From an uncultured Caulobacter sp. (GTDB taxonomy: Bacteria; Pseudomonadota; Alphaproteobacteria; Caulobacterales; Caulobacteraceae): a stretch of 10,697 nt of DNA. The notes below the pieces were generated by a model, which was not told the origin of the DNA, did not search any database, and saw only the letters and a list, made by a program, of their open reading frames with translations. Each line of letters starts with the position of its first letter. Within the stretch, counting starts at the first letter, position 1. The DNA lies in assembly GCF_937900395.1 (NCBI RefSeq), contig NZ_CALCDX010000122.1, forward strand, positions 1 to 10,697. Direction: 5' to 3'. Positions 1 through 8,312 of the stretch are shown here, piece by piece. The translations under genes and the position numbers were made by a program.

Positions 1-838
1 AGTTCGGGTCGTTGCGCGGCAGGAAGCGCCAAGGGCCGTAGTCGAAGCTCTCGCCCGTGACGACCATGTTGTCGGTGTTGAGCACGCCGTGAACGAAGCC
101 GGCCGCCATCCAGCGCGCCAGCAGGCGGGCGCTGGCGGCGACCACCGCCTCCATCAGCGCCGCCGGGCGATCCGGCGCATCGGCCAGGTGCGGATAATAG
201 TTCTCGACGACATGGTCGATCAGGACGGAGATCAGGTCGCGGCGATCGAAATAGGCCAGGCGCTGGAACGTGCCGAAGCGGATATGGCTGTGCGACAGCC
301 GGGTCAGCACGGCCGAGCGGGTCGGGCTGGGCTCGTCGCCGCGGGTCAGGGCCTCGCCCGTCTCGATCAGCGAGAACGCCCTGGACGTCGGGACGCCAAG
401 GGCCTCCAGCAGGCTGGCGGCCAGGACTTCGCGGACCCCGCCCTTCAGGGTCAGCCGGCCGTCGCCCGAGCGCGACCACGGCGTCTGGCCCGAGCCCTTG
501 GTGGCCAGGTCCAGCAGGCGGTCGCTTCCCGTCTCGCGCAGCTGGGCGAACAGGAAGCCGCGGCCGTCGCCGAGGTCTGGATTGTACACGCGGAACTGAT
601 GGCCGTGATAGCGCATGGCCAGCGGAACCGGCTGATTGTCCGGCAAGGGCGCGAAGCGGCCAAAGTGCGCGATCCAGTCCGCGTCGGTCAGCTCTTCCAG
701 TCCGACGCTGGCCGCCGCGCGATCATTCCGATGGCGGAGGATCGTCCGCGGGAAGTCCGCGGCCTCGACCGGATCGGCGAATTCGCGGCCCAGGCGCTGG
801 AAGCGCGGGGCGGGACGGTAAGCGGAAGACAGCGGCAT
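1..838 (-). CDS. selO: Protein adenylyltransferase SelO (YdiU/UPF0061), 5' part, cut by left window edge
   Basis: SelO is a pseudokinase-fold enzyme that transfers AMP from ATP to Ser/Thr/Tyr of target proteins. In E. coli it is linked to redox homeostasis (family knowledge). The frame reads without a stop from the ATG at 838-836 to the edge, giving 279 of roughly 480-500 residues. Family marks are MRYHGHQF (about 75-82), LGDGRGF (89-95), TKGSGQTPWSR (113-123, Lys114 being the likely nucleotide-contacting lysine) and HGVLNTDNM (250-258) followed by DYGPW (266-270). Asp256, Asn257 and Asp266 keep the spacing of the catalytic and metal-binding residues of characterised SelO, so the visible part looks active. 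The start is well fixed: no other in-frame start lies between 838 and an in-frame TGA at 863-865. The ribosome-binding site is weak. The gene is divergent from the TonB receptor. The C-terminus is outside the window and cannot be judged. Confidence 0.93.
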   Translation of the reverse strand, partial: MPLSSAYRPAPRFQRLGREFADPVEAADFPRTILRHRNDRAAASVGLEELTDADWIAHFGRFAPLPDNQPVPLAMRYHGHQFRVYNPDLGDGRGFLFAQLRETGSDRLLDLATKGSGQTPWSRSGDGRLTLKGGVREVLAASLLEALGVPTSRAFSLIETGEALTRGDEPSPTRSAVLTRLSHSHIRFGTFQRLAYFDRRDLISVLIDHVVENYYPHLADAPDRPAALMEAVVAASARLLARWMAAGFVHGVLNTDNMVVTGESFDYGPWRFLPRNDPN

Positions 839-962
839 GGTCGCCAGATGAGGCCGACGCGCTCACCGCGCAACCCTTCTTCGAAAGTACGCAACGGTCA
901 GCGAACGTTGTCACATCCTGGCAACACGATGCGCTAGGCCGTTTTGTCACAAGGGATTTTGC

Positions 963-991
963 TTGCCGAACACCCTTGCGGCGCCTAACCC
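963..991 (+). promoter_or_regulatory. Candidate housekeeping promoter for the TonB receptor
   Basis: TTGCCGA (963-969), 14 nt, then CCTAACCC (984-991) loosely fits the published Caulobacter housekeeping pattern TTGACGS-N10-14-GCTANAWC. Transcription would start near 996-1000, giving a leader of about 90 nt and placing the palindrome at 1004-1019 just inside the transcript. The match is imperfect and no start-site data are available. Confidence 0.3.
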
Positions 992-1003
992 TTGGTCATC
1001 CAT

Positions 1004-1019
1004 TCGAACGATCGTTCGA
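1004..1019. promoter_or_regulatory. Perfect 16-bp palindrome, probable repressor operator upstream of the TonB receptor
   Basis: TCGAACGATCGTTCGA reads identically on both strands. It lies 66 bp upstream of the receptor start codon and just downstream of the best promoter candidate, a common position for a repressor site. Length and uninterrupted symmetry resemble operators of TetR-type dimeric regulators, but no regulator gene is in view, so the binding protein is unknown. Confidence 0.45.
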
Positions 1020-1085
1020 GCGGGGCAACGAAAAACAAGCCTGGGGGCGGGCAAGCGTCTCCGGGCCAACGAACCGAGGTAGGAA

Positions 1086-3602
1086 ATGCGCTTCACCCAG
1101 GTGCTCTGCGGCACTGCGTCCGCTGTCGTCCTCGCTGGTCTTGGCGCTTCGAGCGCCGCGCAGGCTCAAACGAGCGACGTTCAAACCGTCGATAGCATTA
1201 TCGTCACCGCTCAGAAGCGGGAACAGAACCTGCAGGACGTGCCGGTGGTGGTCACCGCCGTCGGCGCCAAGCTTCTGCAGGACACCGGCGTCAAGGACAT
1301 CAAGGATCTGACGATCCTGACCCCCGGCCTGACCGTGACCTCCACGTCTTCCGAAGCCTCGACCACCGCCCGCGTGCGCGGCGTCGGCACGGTCGGCGAC
1401 AACCCCGGCCTCGAAAGCTCGGTCGGCGTCGTCATCGACGGCGTCTATCGCCCGCGTAACGGCGTCGGCTTCGGCGACCTTGGCGAGATGGAACGGATCG
1501 AAGTGCTGAAAGGCCCGCAGGGCACCCTGTTCGGCAAGAACACCTCGGCCGGCGTCATCAACGTCATGACCAAGGAGCCGGAGTTCGGCTTCGGCGCCAA
1601 CGGCGAGCTGACCTTCGGCAACTATGACGCCAAGGGCGCGGCCGCCTCGGTCACAGGGCCGCTGTACGAGGACAAGCTGGCCGGCCGCATCTACGTCGCC
1701 GCCCGCAAGCGCGACGGCTACAACGACGTGATCACCGGCAATGGCCCGTCCAAGCGCGACCAGGACGCCGACCAGAACTTCTACACCGTCCGCGGCCAGC
1801 TGCTGTTCGTCCCGGACGACCGCGCGACCTTCCGCGTCATCGCCGACTACAGCCGTCGCGACGAGAACTGCTGCGGCGCGGTGCAGATCCGCACCGGCCC
1901 CACCGCCGCGATCCTGGCGGCGGTCTCCGGTCAGGCCGCTCCCGTGGCGACGACGGCCGACCCGTTCGAGCGGGTGGCCTATTCGAACCGCGGCGCGCCG
2001 GCCAAGATCGAGGATAAGGGGGTGTCGCTGCAGGGCGACATCGACCTGCCGATCGGCTCTCTGACCAGCATCTCGGCGATCCGCAACTGGCGAACCGACA
2101 ACGGCCAGGACTCCGACTTCAGCACGGCCGACATCACCTATCGCAACAAGGACGGCTCGAACTATTCGGAGTTCACCACCTATACGCAGGAGCTGCGTCT
2201 GGCCGGCCGCAGCGAGAAATTCGATTGGCTGGTCGGCGCCTTCCTGGCGGACGAACGCCTGGAGAACCGGGCCAACTTCTATTTCGGCAACCACTACGAA
2301 CAGTATCTGGGCCGCCTGCTGTCGCGCTCCGCCGCCAATCCGGCCGGCGTCCCCAACTTCATCGCCCTGCTGCTGAACCGCGCGCCCAACACGTCCTTCG
2401 CGGCGGGCCAGGGCCTGCGCGACCGCTACGATCAGCGCGCCACCACGATCGCGCTGTTCACCAACGACACCTGGCACGTGACCGACGCGTTCGAGATCAC
2501 CGCCGGCCTGCGCTACACCGCCGAAAAGAAGAAGCTCGACACCTATCAGACCAACACCGACGGCGGCGTCGGTTGCGGCACGGCGTTGTCGGCCGCCGGC
2601 CAAGCCCGGATCGCCAGCATCGTCGGCGCGGCGAACACGGGCACGATCATCGGCAATCTCTGCCTGCCCTGGGCGAACGCGCTGTTCAACGGCCGCGGCA
2701 CGCACCAGGAGCGCACGGACAAGGAGTGGAGCGGCACGATCAAGGCGTCCTACCGCTTCTCGCCCGAGGTGTTCAGCTACGCGTCCTTCGCGCGCGGCTA
2801 CAAGGGCGGTGGTTTCAACCTCGACCGCACCCAGTCGTCCAATGGCCTGCCGTCGGGCGGGGCGGGCGTGACGCCGATCTATGACACCTCGTTCCCGGCG
2901 GAATTCGTCGACAGCTACGAGCTCGGCCTGAAGAACACCCTGTTCAACCGGACGGTCCTGTTCAACATCAGCGGCTTCTATCAGAAGTTCACCGACTTCC
3001 AGCTGAACACCTTCCTGGGCACCTCGTTCGTGGTGCGATCCATTCCGGAGGTGAAGTCCAAGGGCGTCGACGCCGACTTCCTGTGGTTCACGCCGGTCCG
3101 CGGCCTGACCGTGCAGAGCGGCTTCACCTACGCCCTGACCAAGTATGGCAACCAGCCGATCCCGAACGATCCGGGCAACGCCCTGGCCCTGCTGCCGGGC
3201 AGCCGCATGTCGCTGGCGCCGAAGTACTCGGCGTCGGGCTCGCTGACCTATGAGACCCCGGTCGGCGACAACATGAAGGCCCGCTTCAACATCGGCGCCA
3301 AGTACTCGTCGTCCTATAACACCGGCTCGGACCTGTTCCCGCCGAAGGTCCAGAAGGCCTTTACGGTCGTGAACGGCCGCGTGGGCATCGGGTCGGCGGA
3401 CGAGCGCTGGACCATGGAGCTCTGGGCCCAGAACCTGCTGAACGAGAAGTACATGCAGGTGGCCTTCAACGGCCCGCTGCAAGGCTCCTCGGGCCTCAGC
3501 GCCACCCAGAGCACCTACAACCCGTCGCTGGACACCATCACCTACGACGCGTTCCTGGGCGCGCCGCGCACCTACGGCGTGACCCTACGCTCAAGGTTCT
3601 AA
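1086..3602 (+). CDS. TonB-dependent outer-membrane receptor
   Basis: A 22-strand outer-membrane barrel with an N-terminal plug that imports a scarce substrate (iron complex, vitamin, sugar or other ligand) using energy from TonB-ExbB-ExbD. The 838-residue product starts with a signal peptide, cleavage likely after AQA at residue 27. A TonB box follows (about 36-46, DSIIVTAQKRE), then a plug domain (about 50-165) with the conserved LKGPQGTLFG (141-150) and NTSAGVINV (152-160). The barrel ends in the aromatic terminus RSRF typical of BamA-recognised proteins. Cys262-Cys263 and Cys497/Cys526 lie in the barrel part and could form loop disulfides. The start has a GAGG ribosome-binding site at 1076-1079, 6 nt upstream. 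The gene stands alone between the divergent selO and a terminator at 3668, with no neighbouring transporter, so the substrate cannot be assigned. This receptor style is abundant in Caulobacter and sphingomonads. Confidence 0.95.
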   Translation: MRFTQVLCGTASAVVLAGLGASSAAQAQTSDVQTVDSIIVTAQKREQNLQDVPVVVTAVGAKLLQDTGVKDIKDLTILTPGLTVTSTSSEASTTARVRGVGTVGDNPGLESSVGVVIDGVYRPRNGVGFGDLGEMERIEVLKGPQGTLFGKNTSAGVINVMTKEPEFGFGANGELTFGNYDAKGAAASVTGPLYEDKLAGRIYVAARKRDGYNDVITGNGPSKRDQDADQNFYTVRGQLLFVPDDRATFRVIADYSRRDENCCGAVQIRTGPTAAILAAVSGQAAPVATTADPFERVAYSNRGAPAKIEDKGVSLQGDIDLPIGSLTSISAIRNWRTDNGQDSDFSTADITYRNKDGSNYSEFTTYTQELRLAGRSEKFDWLVGAFLADERLENRANFYFGNHYEQYLGRLLSRSAANPAGVPNFIALLLNRAPNTSFAAGQGLRDRYDQRATTIALFTNDTWHVTDAFEITAGLRYTAEKKKLDTYQTNTDGGVGCGTALSAAGQARIASIVGAANTGTIIGNLCLPWANALFNGRGTHQERTDKEWSGTIKASYRFSPEVFSYASFARGYKGGGFNLDRTQSSNGLPSGGAGVTPIYDTSFPAEFVDSYELGLKNTLFNRTVLFNISGFYQKFTDFQLNTFLGTSFVVRSIPEVKSKGVDADFLWFTPVRGLTVQSGFTYALTKYGNQPIPNDPGNALALLPGSRMSLAPKYSASGSLTYETPVGDNMKARFNIGAKYSSSYNTGSDLFPPKVQKAFTVVNGRVGIGSADERWTMELWAQNLLNEKYMQVAFNGPLQGSSGLSATQSTYNPSLDTITYDAFLGAPRTYGVTLRSRF

Positions 3603-3667
3603 CCGGGAGGGGGAACCCTCGGGCCGCCAAGGGCTCAGAGGGCTTTCGGAAGAGGGAGGGGCGATCC

Positions 3668-3690
3668 GGGCGACCGGGTCGCCCTTTTCC
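3668..3690 (+). terminator. Rho-independent terminator after the TonB receptor
   Basis: GGGCGAC (3668-3674), CGG loop, GTCGCCC (3678-3684) form a perfect 7-bp GC-rich stem followed directly by TTTTCCTT. It lies 66 nt after the receptor stop codon and separates the receptor from the M28 peptidase gene. A weaker hairpin, GAGGG-GGAA-CCCTC, sits at 3607-3620. Confidence 0.8.
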
Positions 3691-3785
3691 TTGCCGGGCT
3701 CAACTTTTCCGATTTCAGGTCTTCCGGACGACGCCGCATCACCTCAGCATGGCGCGGGGGTATCGATGGACGCCGGGAGACCAGC

Positions 3786-6203
3786 ATGAAGACGATCCGC
3801 TTCCTCGGAGTCTGGATCTGCCTCGTGATCGGCCTGGCGCTGGGCGTCTGGAGCCTGCGGACGCCGGCGCCCCTGCCCGCCAACGCGCCGCCAACGGCCT
3901 TCTCGGCCCAGCGCGCCATGGCCGATGTCACGGCCATAGCCCAAGCGCCGCATCCCACGGGGTCGGCCCAGATCGCCAAGGTCCGCGATCATTTGCTGAC
4001 GCGGATGGGCGAACTGGGCCTGGAGGTCTCGGTCCGCCCCGACCAAGGTTTCTACGCCAACGCCAGCAACCCGCGCTTCCTGACCGTCGCCTCGGTCCAG
4101 AACCTGGCGGGCGTGCTGCCCGGAAGCCAGCGCGACCTGCCCGCCGTGCTGATCATGAGCCACTATGACTCGGTTCCCAACTCGCCCGGCGCGGCCGATG
4201 ACGCGGCCGGCGTCGCCGCCGCGCTCGAGATCGCCCGCGCCCTGAAAGCCGGCGGCCCCGCCAAGCGCGACGTCATCTTCCTGTTCACCGACGCCGAGGA
4301 GCCGGGCCTGCTGGGAGCCGAGGCCTTCTTCGCCCGCGACCCGCTGGCGGGGCGCGTCGGCCTGGTCGTCAACCTCGAGGCCCGAGGCGACGCCGGCCGG
4401 GCGTCGATGTTCCAGACGGGCCCCGAAAACGGCGCGCTAATGACCATCTTCGCGCGCGCCGCCAAGGGCCCCTCGGCCAACTCGCTGGCCTCGGCCGTCT
4501 ACGCCAAGATGCCCAACGACACCGACTTCACCCATGCGGTGCGCAAGGGCTTTCCGGGCCTGAACCTGGCCTTCATCGACGACCAGCTGGCCTATCACAC
4601 GCCGCTGGCCAAGCCGGCGCACCTGGAGATGGGTAGCCTGCAGCACGTGGGCGACCAGACCCTGCCGACGATCCGGGCGCTGGCCGACGCGAGCGAACTG
4701 CCGCCGCCGGCGCCGGACGCGATCTATTCCGACGTGCTGGGCCAGTTCCTGGTCAGCTATCCGCCGCTCGTCGGCTGGGCGCTGCTGGGCCTTGCCGGCG
4801 CGCTGCTGGTGTTCGCCGGCTGGCGCACCCTGAGCCTGGGCGCCGCCAGCGGCTGGGAGATCGCCCGCGGCGCGGCGGGCCTGCTGCTGCTGGCGACGAC
4901 GGCCGCCCTCGTCCTGCACCTGGCCGGCCGGCTGCTGATGGTCCGGGACGTCCAGCGCTACTACGATCTGCTGGTCAGCTTCGACTACGTGCTGTGGGGC
5001 GCGGGCCTGCTGGCGATCGCCGCGGGGCTGGGCGTCGCCACCGCCATGGCGCGGGGCGCGAGCCGGATCATCCCGTGCGTCGTCGCCCTCGTCCTGGGCG
5101 GCGCCTGCAGCCTGGCGGGCGGCTTTGATCCGGTGGGCCTGGGCCTGGGGATCGCCGCCGCCGTGCTGGCGGCGCTGGCCCTGGATCATCGGACCGACGC
5201 CCTGGGCGGCTGGGTCGGCGGTCTCGTCGTGCTGCTCATCCTCGCCACCGCCGCCCAGGTCCTGGCGCCCGGCGCGACGGTGATGCTGACCTGGCCCCTG
5301 CTGATCGCGGCCCTGGGCGTGGCCCTGGTCATCGGGATCGGCGGGACGCGAGACAGGCGCGTGGCCCTGGCCCTGACCGCCGTGATCGGCGTTCTCGCCA
5401 TCGTCTCGCTGGCTCAATTGACCGCCTGGGCGGCCTTCACCTTCGCGGGTCTGGGCCTGCAGGAGCCGGCCATACTGGCCCTGTTCGCCATGCTGGCCGC
5501 GCCCGCCCTGTCGCCGCTGACCCACGACTTCGCCGCCACCCGCTGGGCCTGGCGAGCGGCCCTCGTCCTGGTCCTGGCCGGCGGCGGCCTGATCGGCTAC
5601 GCCGCCCTGGCGGAGGGAACCGCCGCCCGCCCCGCCCCCACCGGCGCCCTGCACCTCGCCGACCTCTCGACCGGCAAGGCCTGGCGCGTCGCCGAGCATC
5701 CGCGCCTCGACGCCTGGACCAAGGTCGCCCTGCCCGACGACGCCGGCGCCCAGCCCGTCCAGCAGAAGCTGGCGCCGTTCTGGTGGAAGCCTGCCTGGAT
5801 GTCGGAGACCCGCGCCGCGCCGGTCGAGGTTCCGCAGCTGTCGATCGACCGCGCCGAGGATCGCCTGCTGGTCCGGCTGATCCCGGCGCCCGGGACCGAG
5901 ATGGTCACCCTGCGCCTCAAGCCCAGCGGCCCGCTTAGCCAGCCGCGCCTCAACGGGCGTCCGGTCAGCTTGAAGATGGAGGCCGGCCAGTGGTCGAGCC
6001 TGACCTATCACGCCCCCGACCCCAACGGCGTCACGCTCAGCTTCACGACCTCCGGCCCCGGTCAGGTCGAGGTGGCGGCGCTGGCGTATCACGACGGCTG
6101 GCCGACCCTGGCCAAGGCGCCGCCGCCCAAGCCTCCCGGCCTGATGGCGTTCGGCCTGTCGGACAAGACGGCGGTGCTGGTGCGCGGTCAGGCGAGCTGG
6201 TGA
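3786..6203 (+). CDS. Membrane-anchored M28 family zinc aminopeptidase with polytopic C-terminal domain
   Basis: Predicted co-catalytic two-zinc exopeptidase of family M28, acting outside the cytoplasmic membrane (location inferred). The 805-residue protein begins with a membrane anchor (about 5-23). The M28 domain (about 40-300) shows SHYDSV (His126), AADDAAG (Asp138/139), DAEEPGLLGAEAF (Glu171 catalytic base, Glu172 ligand), NLEARG (Glu198 at the fourth ligand position) and AYHTPLA (His271). All metal-ligand positions are filled, so it looks active. About ten hydrophobic segments follow (near 322-345, 358-385, 396-420, 427-445, 449-466, 474-493, 498-518, 525-553, 559-577, 586-608). A soluble, probably beta-rich tail runs from about 610 to 805. 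This order matches eukaryotic ERMP1/Fxna and yeast Pff1. The start ATG has GGGAG at 3775-3779, 6 nt upstream. It is a single gene between a terminator and a convergent repeat. The natural substrate is unknown. Confidence 0.9.
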   Translation: MKTIRFLGVWICLVIGLALGVWSLRTPAPLPANAPPTAFSAQRAMADVTAIAQAPHPTGSAQIAKVRDHLLTRMGELGLEVSVRPDQGFYANASNPRFLTVASVQNLAGVLPGSQRDLPAVLIMSHYDSVPNSPGAADDAAGVAAALEIARALKAGGPAKRDVIFLFTDAEEPGLLGAEAFFARDPLAGRVGLVVNLEARGDAGRASMFQTGPENGALMTIFARAAKGPSANSLASAVYAKMPNDTDFTHAVRKGFPGLNLAFIDDQLAYHTPLAKPAHLEMGSLQHVGDQTLPTIRALADASELPPPAPDAIYSDVLGQFLVSYPPLVGWALLGLAGALLVFAGWRTLSLGAASGWEIARGAAGLLLLATTAALVLHLAGRLLMVRDVQRYYDLLVSFDYVLWGAGLLAIAAGLGVATAMARGASRIIPCVVALVLGGACSLAGGFDPVGLGLGIAAAVLAALALDHRTDALGGWVGGLVVLLILATAAQVLAPGATVMLTWPLLIAALGVALVIGIGGTRDRRVALALTAVIGVLAIVSLAQLTAWAAFTFAGLGLQEPAILALFAMLAAPALSPLTHDFAATRWAWRAALVLVLAGGGLIGYAALAEGTAARPAPTGALHLADLSTGKAWRVAEHPRLDAWTKVALPDDAGAQPVQQKLAPFWWKPAWMSETRAAPVEVPQLSIDRAEDRLLVRLIPAPGTEMVTLRLKPSGPLSQPRLNGRPVSLKMEAGQWSSLTYHAPDPNGVTLSFTTSGPGQVEVAALAYHDGWPTLAKAPPPKPPGLMAFGLSDKTAVLVRGQASW

Positions 6204-6220
6204 CCCCGATAATCCGACCT

Positions 6221-6333
6221 CCCCGGCGAATGCCGGGGCCCAGATGGCAAGATGCTGAAGTGGGCTCTATGAGCGCCGCGCTCGTCCAATCAACCTCGAC
6301 GCTCTGAGATCTGGGTCCCGGCATTCGCCGGGA
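6221..6333. repeat. Three-hairpin inverted-repeat element in a convergent gap
   Basis: Arms at 6221-6245 and 6309-6333 are inverted copies of each other, 23 of 24 matching in the core. Each arm is itself a hairpin: CCCGGC-GAAT-GCCGGG at 6222-6237 and CCCGGC-ATTC-GCCGGG at 6317-6332. A third perfect hairpin, GAGCGC-C-GCGCTC, occupies the middle (6271-6283). The element nearly fills the 145-bp gap between the stop codons of the M28 gene (6203) and the Fcs-like gene (6349), where it could end transcription from both sides. It has no coding capacity and resembles dispersed palindromic intergenic repeats seen in alphaproteobacteria; copy number cannot be judged here. Confidence 0.85.
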
Positions 6334-6348
6334 AAATCGGTTCTAAAA

Positions 6349-8217
6349 TCAGACCGCGAACACCCCCTCGCCCGGCTCCCGCTCGTACAGCGCCGCCACG
6401 CGGTCGGCGCGGCGCTCCAGCGTCGCGCGCTGGTTGACGTAGCCCTTGTCGGTGATCTCGCCGGCGTCGATCGAGGGCGGCTCGGTCAGGATCGTGAAGC
6501 GGGCCACGCGCCGCGACGACCCGCCCGCCGCCGCGTTGAAGGCCGTGAGGCGCTCGCGCAGGATCGCGACCAGCTTGTCCAGGGGCGTCCCCGGTCCCGG
6601 ATCGGCGACCAGCGCCGCCAGACCCGCCGGCGAGGGCCACAGCATCGCGCCGATGAACGGCTTGTCCTGGCCGGTGATCACCGCGTCGTGGATGTAGGGG
6701 CTGCAGGCGGCGACGAGGTCGGGCCGCAGCACGCCGACGCTGACCCAGGTGCCGGTGTCCAGCTTGAAGTCCTCGGTCACCCGGCCGTCGAAGACCAGGC
6801 CCTTGGCCGGGTCTTCCGGATCGACGAACCGCGCCGCGTCGCCCAGGCGGTAGAAGCCCTCGTCGTCGAAAGCCGCCGCCGTCTTCTCCGGGTCCTTGTG
6901 ATAGCCGGCGGCCACGGTCGGCCCCTTGACGCGTACCTCGTACTTCGAACCGCTGGGCGCCAGCTTCAGCTGGATGCCCGGCAGGGGCAGCCCGACCAAG
7001 CCGACCCGCTCGGTCACCCAGTGGGTGACGGTGACGCCTTGCGTCTCGGTCGCGCCGTACATGGTGGTCAGGGGGATGCGATGGCCGGTCTCCGCCACCG
7101 CGAGCGCCTGGATCCGCTCATAGACGTCGTTCGAGAGGGTCGCGCCGCCATAGCCCATATAGCGCAGGTTCTTGAAGAACGACCGCCGCAGGGCCGGGTC
7201 CTTCTCCATCGCCTCGGCCAGCATCGAGAAGGCGATCGGGGCCGAGCCGAACACGACCGGCGAGACCTCGTAGAGGTTCTTGATCGTCGTCTCGAACAGA
7301 CCCGGCAGCGGCTTGCCCTCGTCGATGTGCAAGGTGCCGCCGCCCCAGATCACGGCGTTGAAGCCGATGTTGCCGGCCGAGATGTGGCTCCAGGGCATCC
7401 ACTCCAGGCTCTGGGGGACCTCGTCGGTCGCCGGCTCCTCGGCGCGCAGGCCCTCCTGGCCGGCGATGACCCCGGCCATCATGCCGTGGGTCTGGGGCAC
7501 GGCCTTGGGCAGGCCGGTCGAGCCGGAGGTGAACAGGTACTTGGCCACCGTCGCGGGGCCGACGCCCTCCAGCGCCGCCTTCAGCGCCGGGGTCGGCGTC
7601 GTCGCGGCCACCGTCTCGTAGGCGATCGCGCCCTCGCCCGCCCCGTCGGCGGTGACGATCAGCAGGGTCGGATCCAGGGCCTTCAGGGTCTCGATCGCCT
7701 TGGCGAACATCGCCCCGCTCTGGGCGAAGACGACGCGCGGCGCCACGCGCTCGAAGCAATGCTTGAGCTTGGCGTGGTCGGTCGAGATCAGGCTGTAGGC
7801 CGGGCTGACCGGCGCGGCCGGGACGCCGGCGGCGTAGGCGCCCAGGGTCATCAGGGCGTGCTCGATCGAGTTGCTCGACAGGATCATGACGCTGTCGGCC
7901 GGGGTCAGGCCCTGGTCCAGCAACCATTGGCCGATCCCTTCGACCTGGCGCAAGGCCTCGCCGTAGGTCACTTGCCGCCAGGGGCCGTGGTTCGGCTCGC
8001 GCTGCTTCAGGTACGGCCGCTCCGGATGCTCGGACGCCTTCTGCGCGAACAGGTGGGCGATCGAGCGCGGGCCTTCGCCGGGCGCATGGTTCGAGGTGAT
8101 GACGATCGAGCCGTCGGGCCGGCGCTCGACGCTGACGTCGGGGCCCTTCATCGGCAGCGGCTTGAACGGAGCGGAGGAAGGCTCGCGCACGGGCGAGCCG
8201 CCGTCGGGCGGCGTCAT
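6349..8217 (-). CDS. Feruloyl-CoA synthetase-like AMP-forming acyl-CoA ligase
   Basis: Activates a carboxylic acid, most likely a hydroxycinnamate such as ferulate or p-coumarate, to its CoA thioester through an acyl-adenylate; in lignin-aromatic degradation this feeds the enoyl-CoA hydratase/aldolase step. The 622-residue length fits the Fcs family. Motifs in order: ATP-binding loop LFTSGSTGLPK (228-238), MYGATETQ (386-393), YRLGD (456-460), GRVTEDFKLDTGTWVSVG (478-495), and a C-terminal EITDKGYVNQRA in which Lys591 is the likely adenylation lysine. The wording of the last two motifs is typical of the Fcs group rather than fatty acyl-CoA ligases. No signal peptide, so cytoplasmic. The start has GAGGGAG (8225-8231) 7 nt upstream. 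It lies 95 nt after a zinc-ribbon gene on the same strand. No hydratase/aldolase or vanillin dehydrogenase is nearby, so the substrate is inferred from family only. Confidence 0.85.
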   Translation of the reverse strand: MTPPDGGSPVREPSSAPFKPLPMKGPDVSVERRPDGSIVITSNHAPGEGPRSIAHLFAQKASEHPERPYLKQREPNHGPWRQVTYGEALRQVEGIGQWLLDQGLTPADSVMILSSNSIEHALMTLGAYAAGVPAAPVSPAYSLISTDHAKLKHCFERVAPRVVFAQSGAMFAKAIETLKALDPTLLIVTADGAGEGAIAYETVAATTPTPALKAALEGVGPATVAKYLFTSGSTGLPKAVPQTHGMMAGVIAGQEGLRAEEPATDEVPQSLEWMPWSHISAGNIGFNAVIWGGGTLHIDEGKPLPGLFETTIKNLYEVSPVVFGSAPIAFSMLAEAMEKDPALRRSFFKNLRYMGYGGATLSNDVYERIQALAVAETGHRIPLTTMYGATETQGVTVTHWVTERVGLVGLPLPGIQLKLAPSGSKYEVRVKGPTVAAGYHKDPEKTAAAFDDEGFYRLGDAARFVDPEDPAKGLVFDGRVTEDFKLDTGTWVSVGVLRPDLVAACSPYIHDAVITGQDKPFIGAMLWPSPAGLAALVADPGPGTPLDKLVAILRERLTAFNAAAGGSSRRVARFTILTEPPSIDAGEITDKGYVNQRATLERRADRVAALYEREPGEGVFAV

Positions 8218-8312
8218 GATTTCACTCCCTCAGCTTATCGTTGTTCTGTTGACGGTGAGCCCAAACCGGCCGCGCGGCAAGACTGACGTCGGGGAAGCGG
8301 GCCTTCCGGGCG

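Noticed and set aside
996..3482. 828-codon open frame on the minus strand opposite the TonB receptor
   Set aside because: The plus-strand frame has a signal peptide, TonB box, plug motifs and aromatic C-terminus; the antisense frame is low-complexity Arg/Gly/Ala/Val sequence, a normal by-product of high GC.
4437..6092. 551-codon open frame on the minus strand opposite the M28 gene
   Set aside because: Composition is dominated by Gly, Gln, Arg and Ala with no recognisable domain; the plus strand carries a complete M28 active site and membrane segments.
6688..8286. 532-codon open frame on the plus strand opposite the Fcs-like gene
   Set aside because: No domain, Arg/Gly/His-rich shadow; the minus strand carries all AMP-ligase motifs in order.
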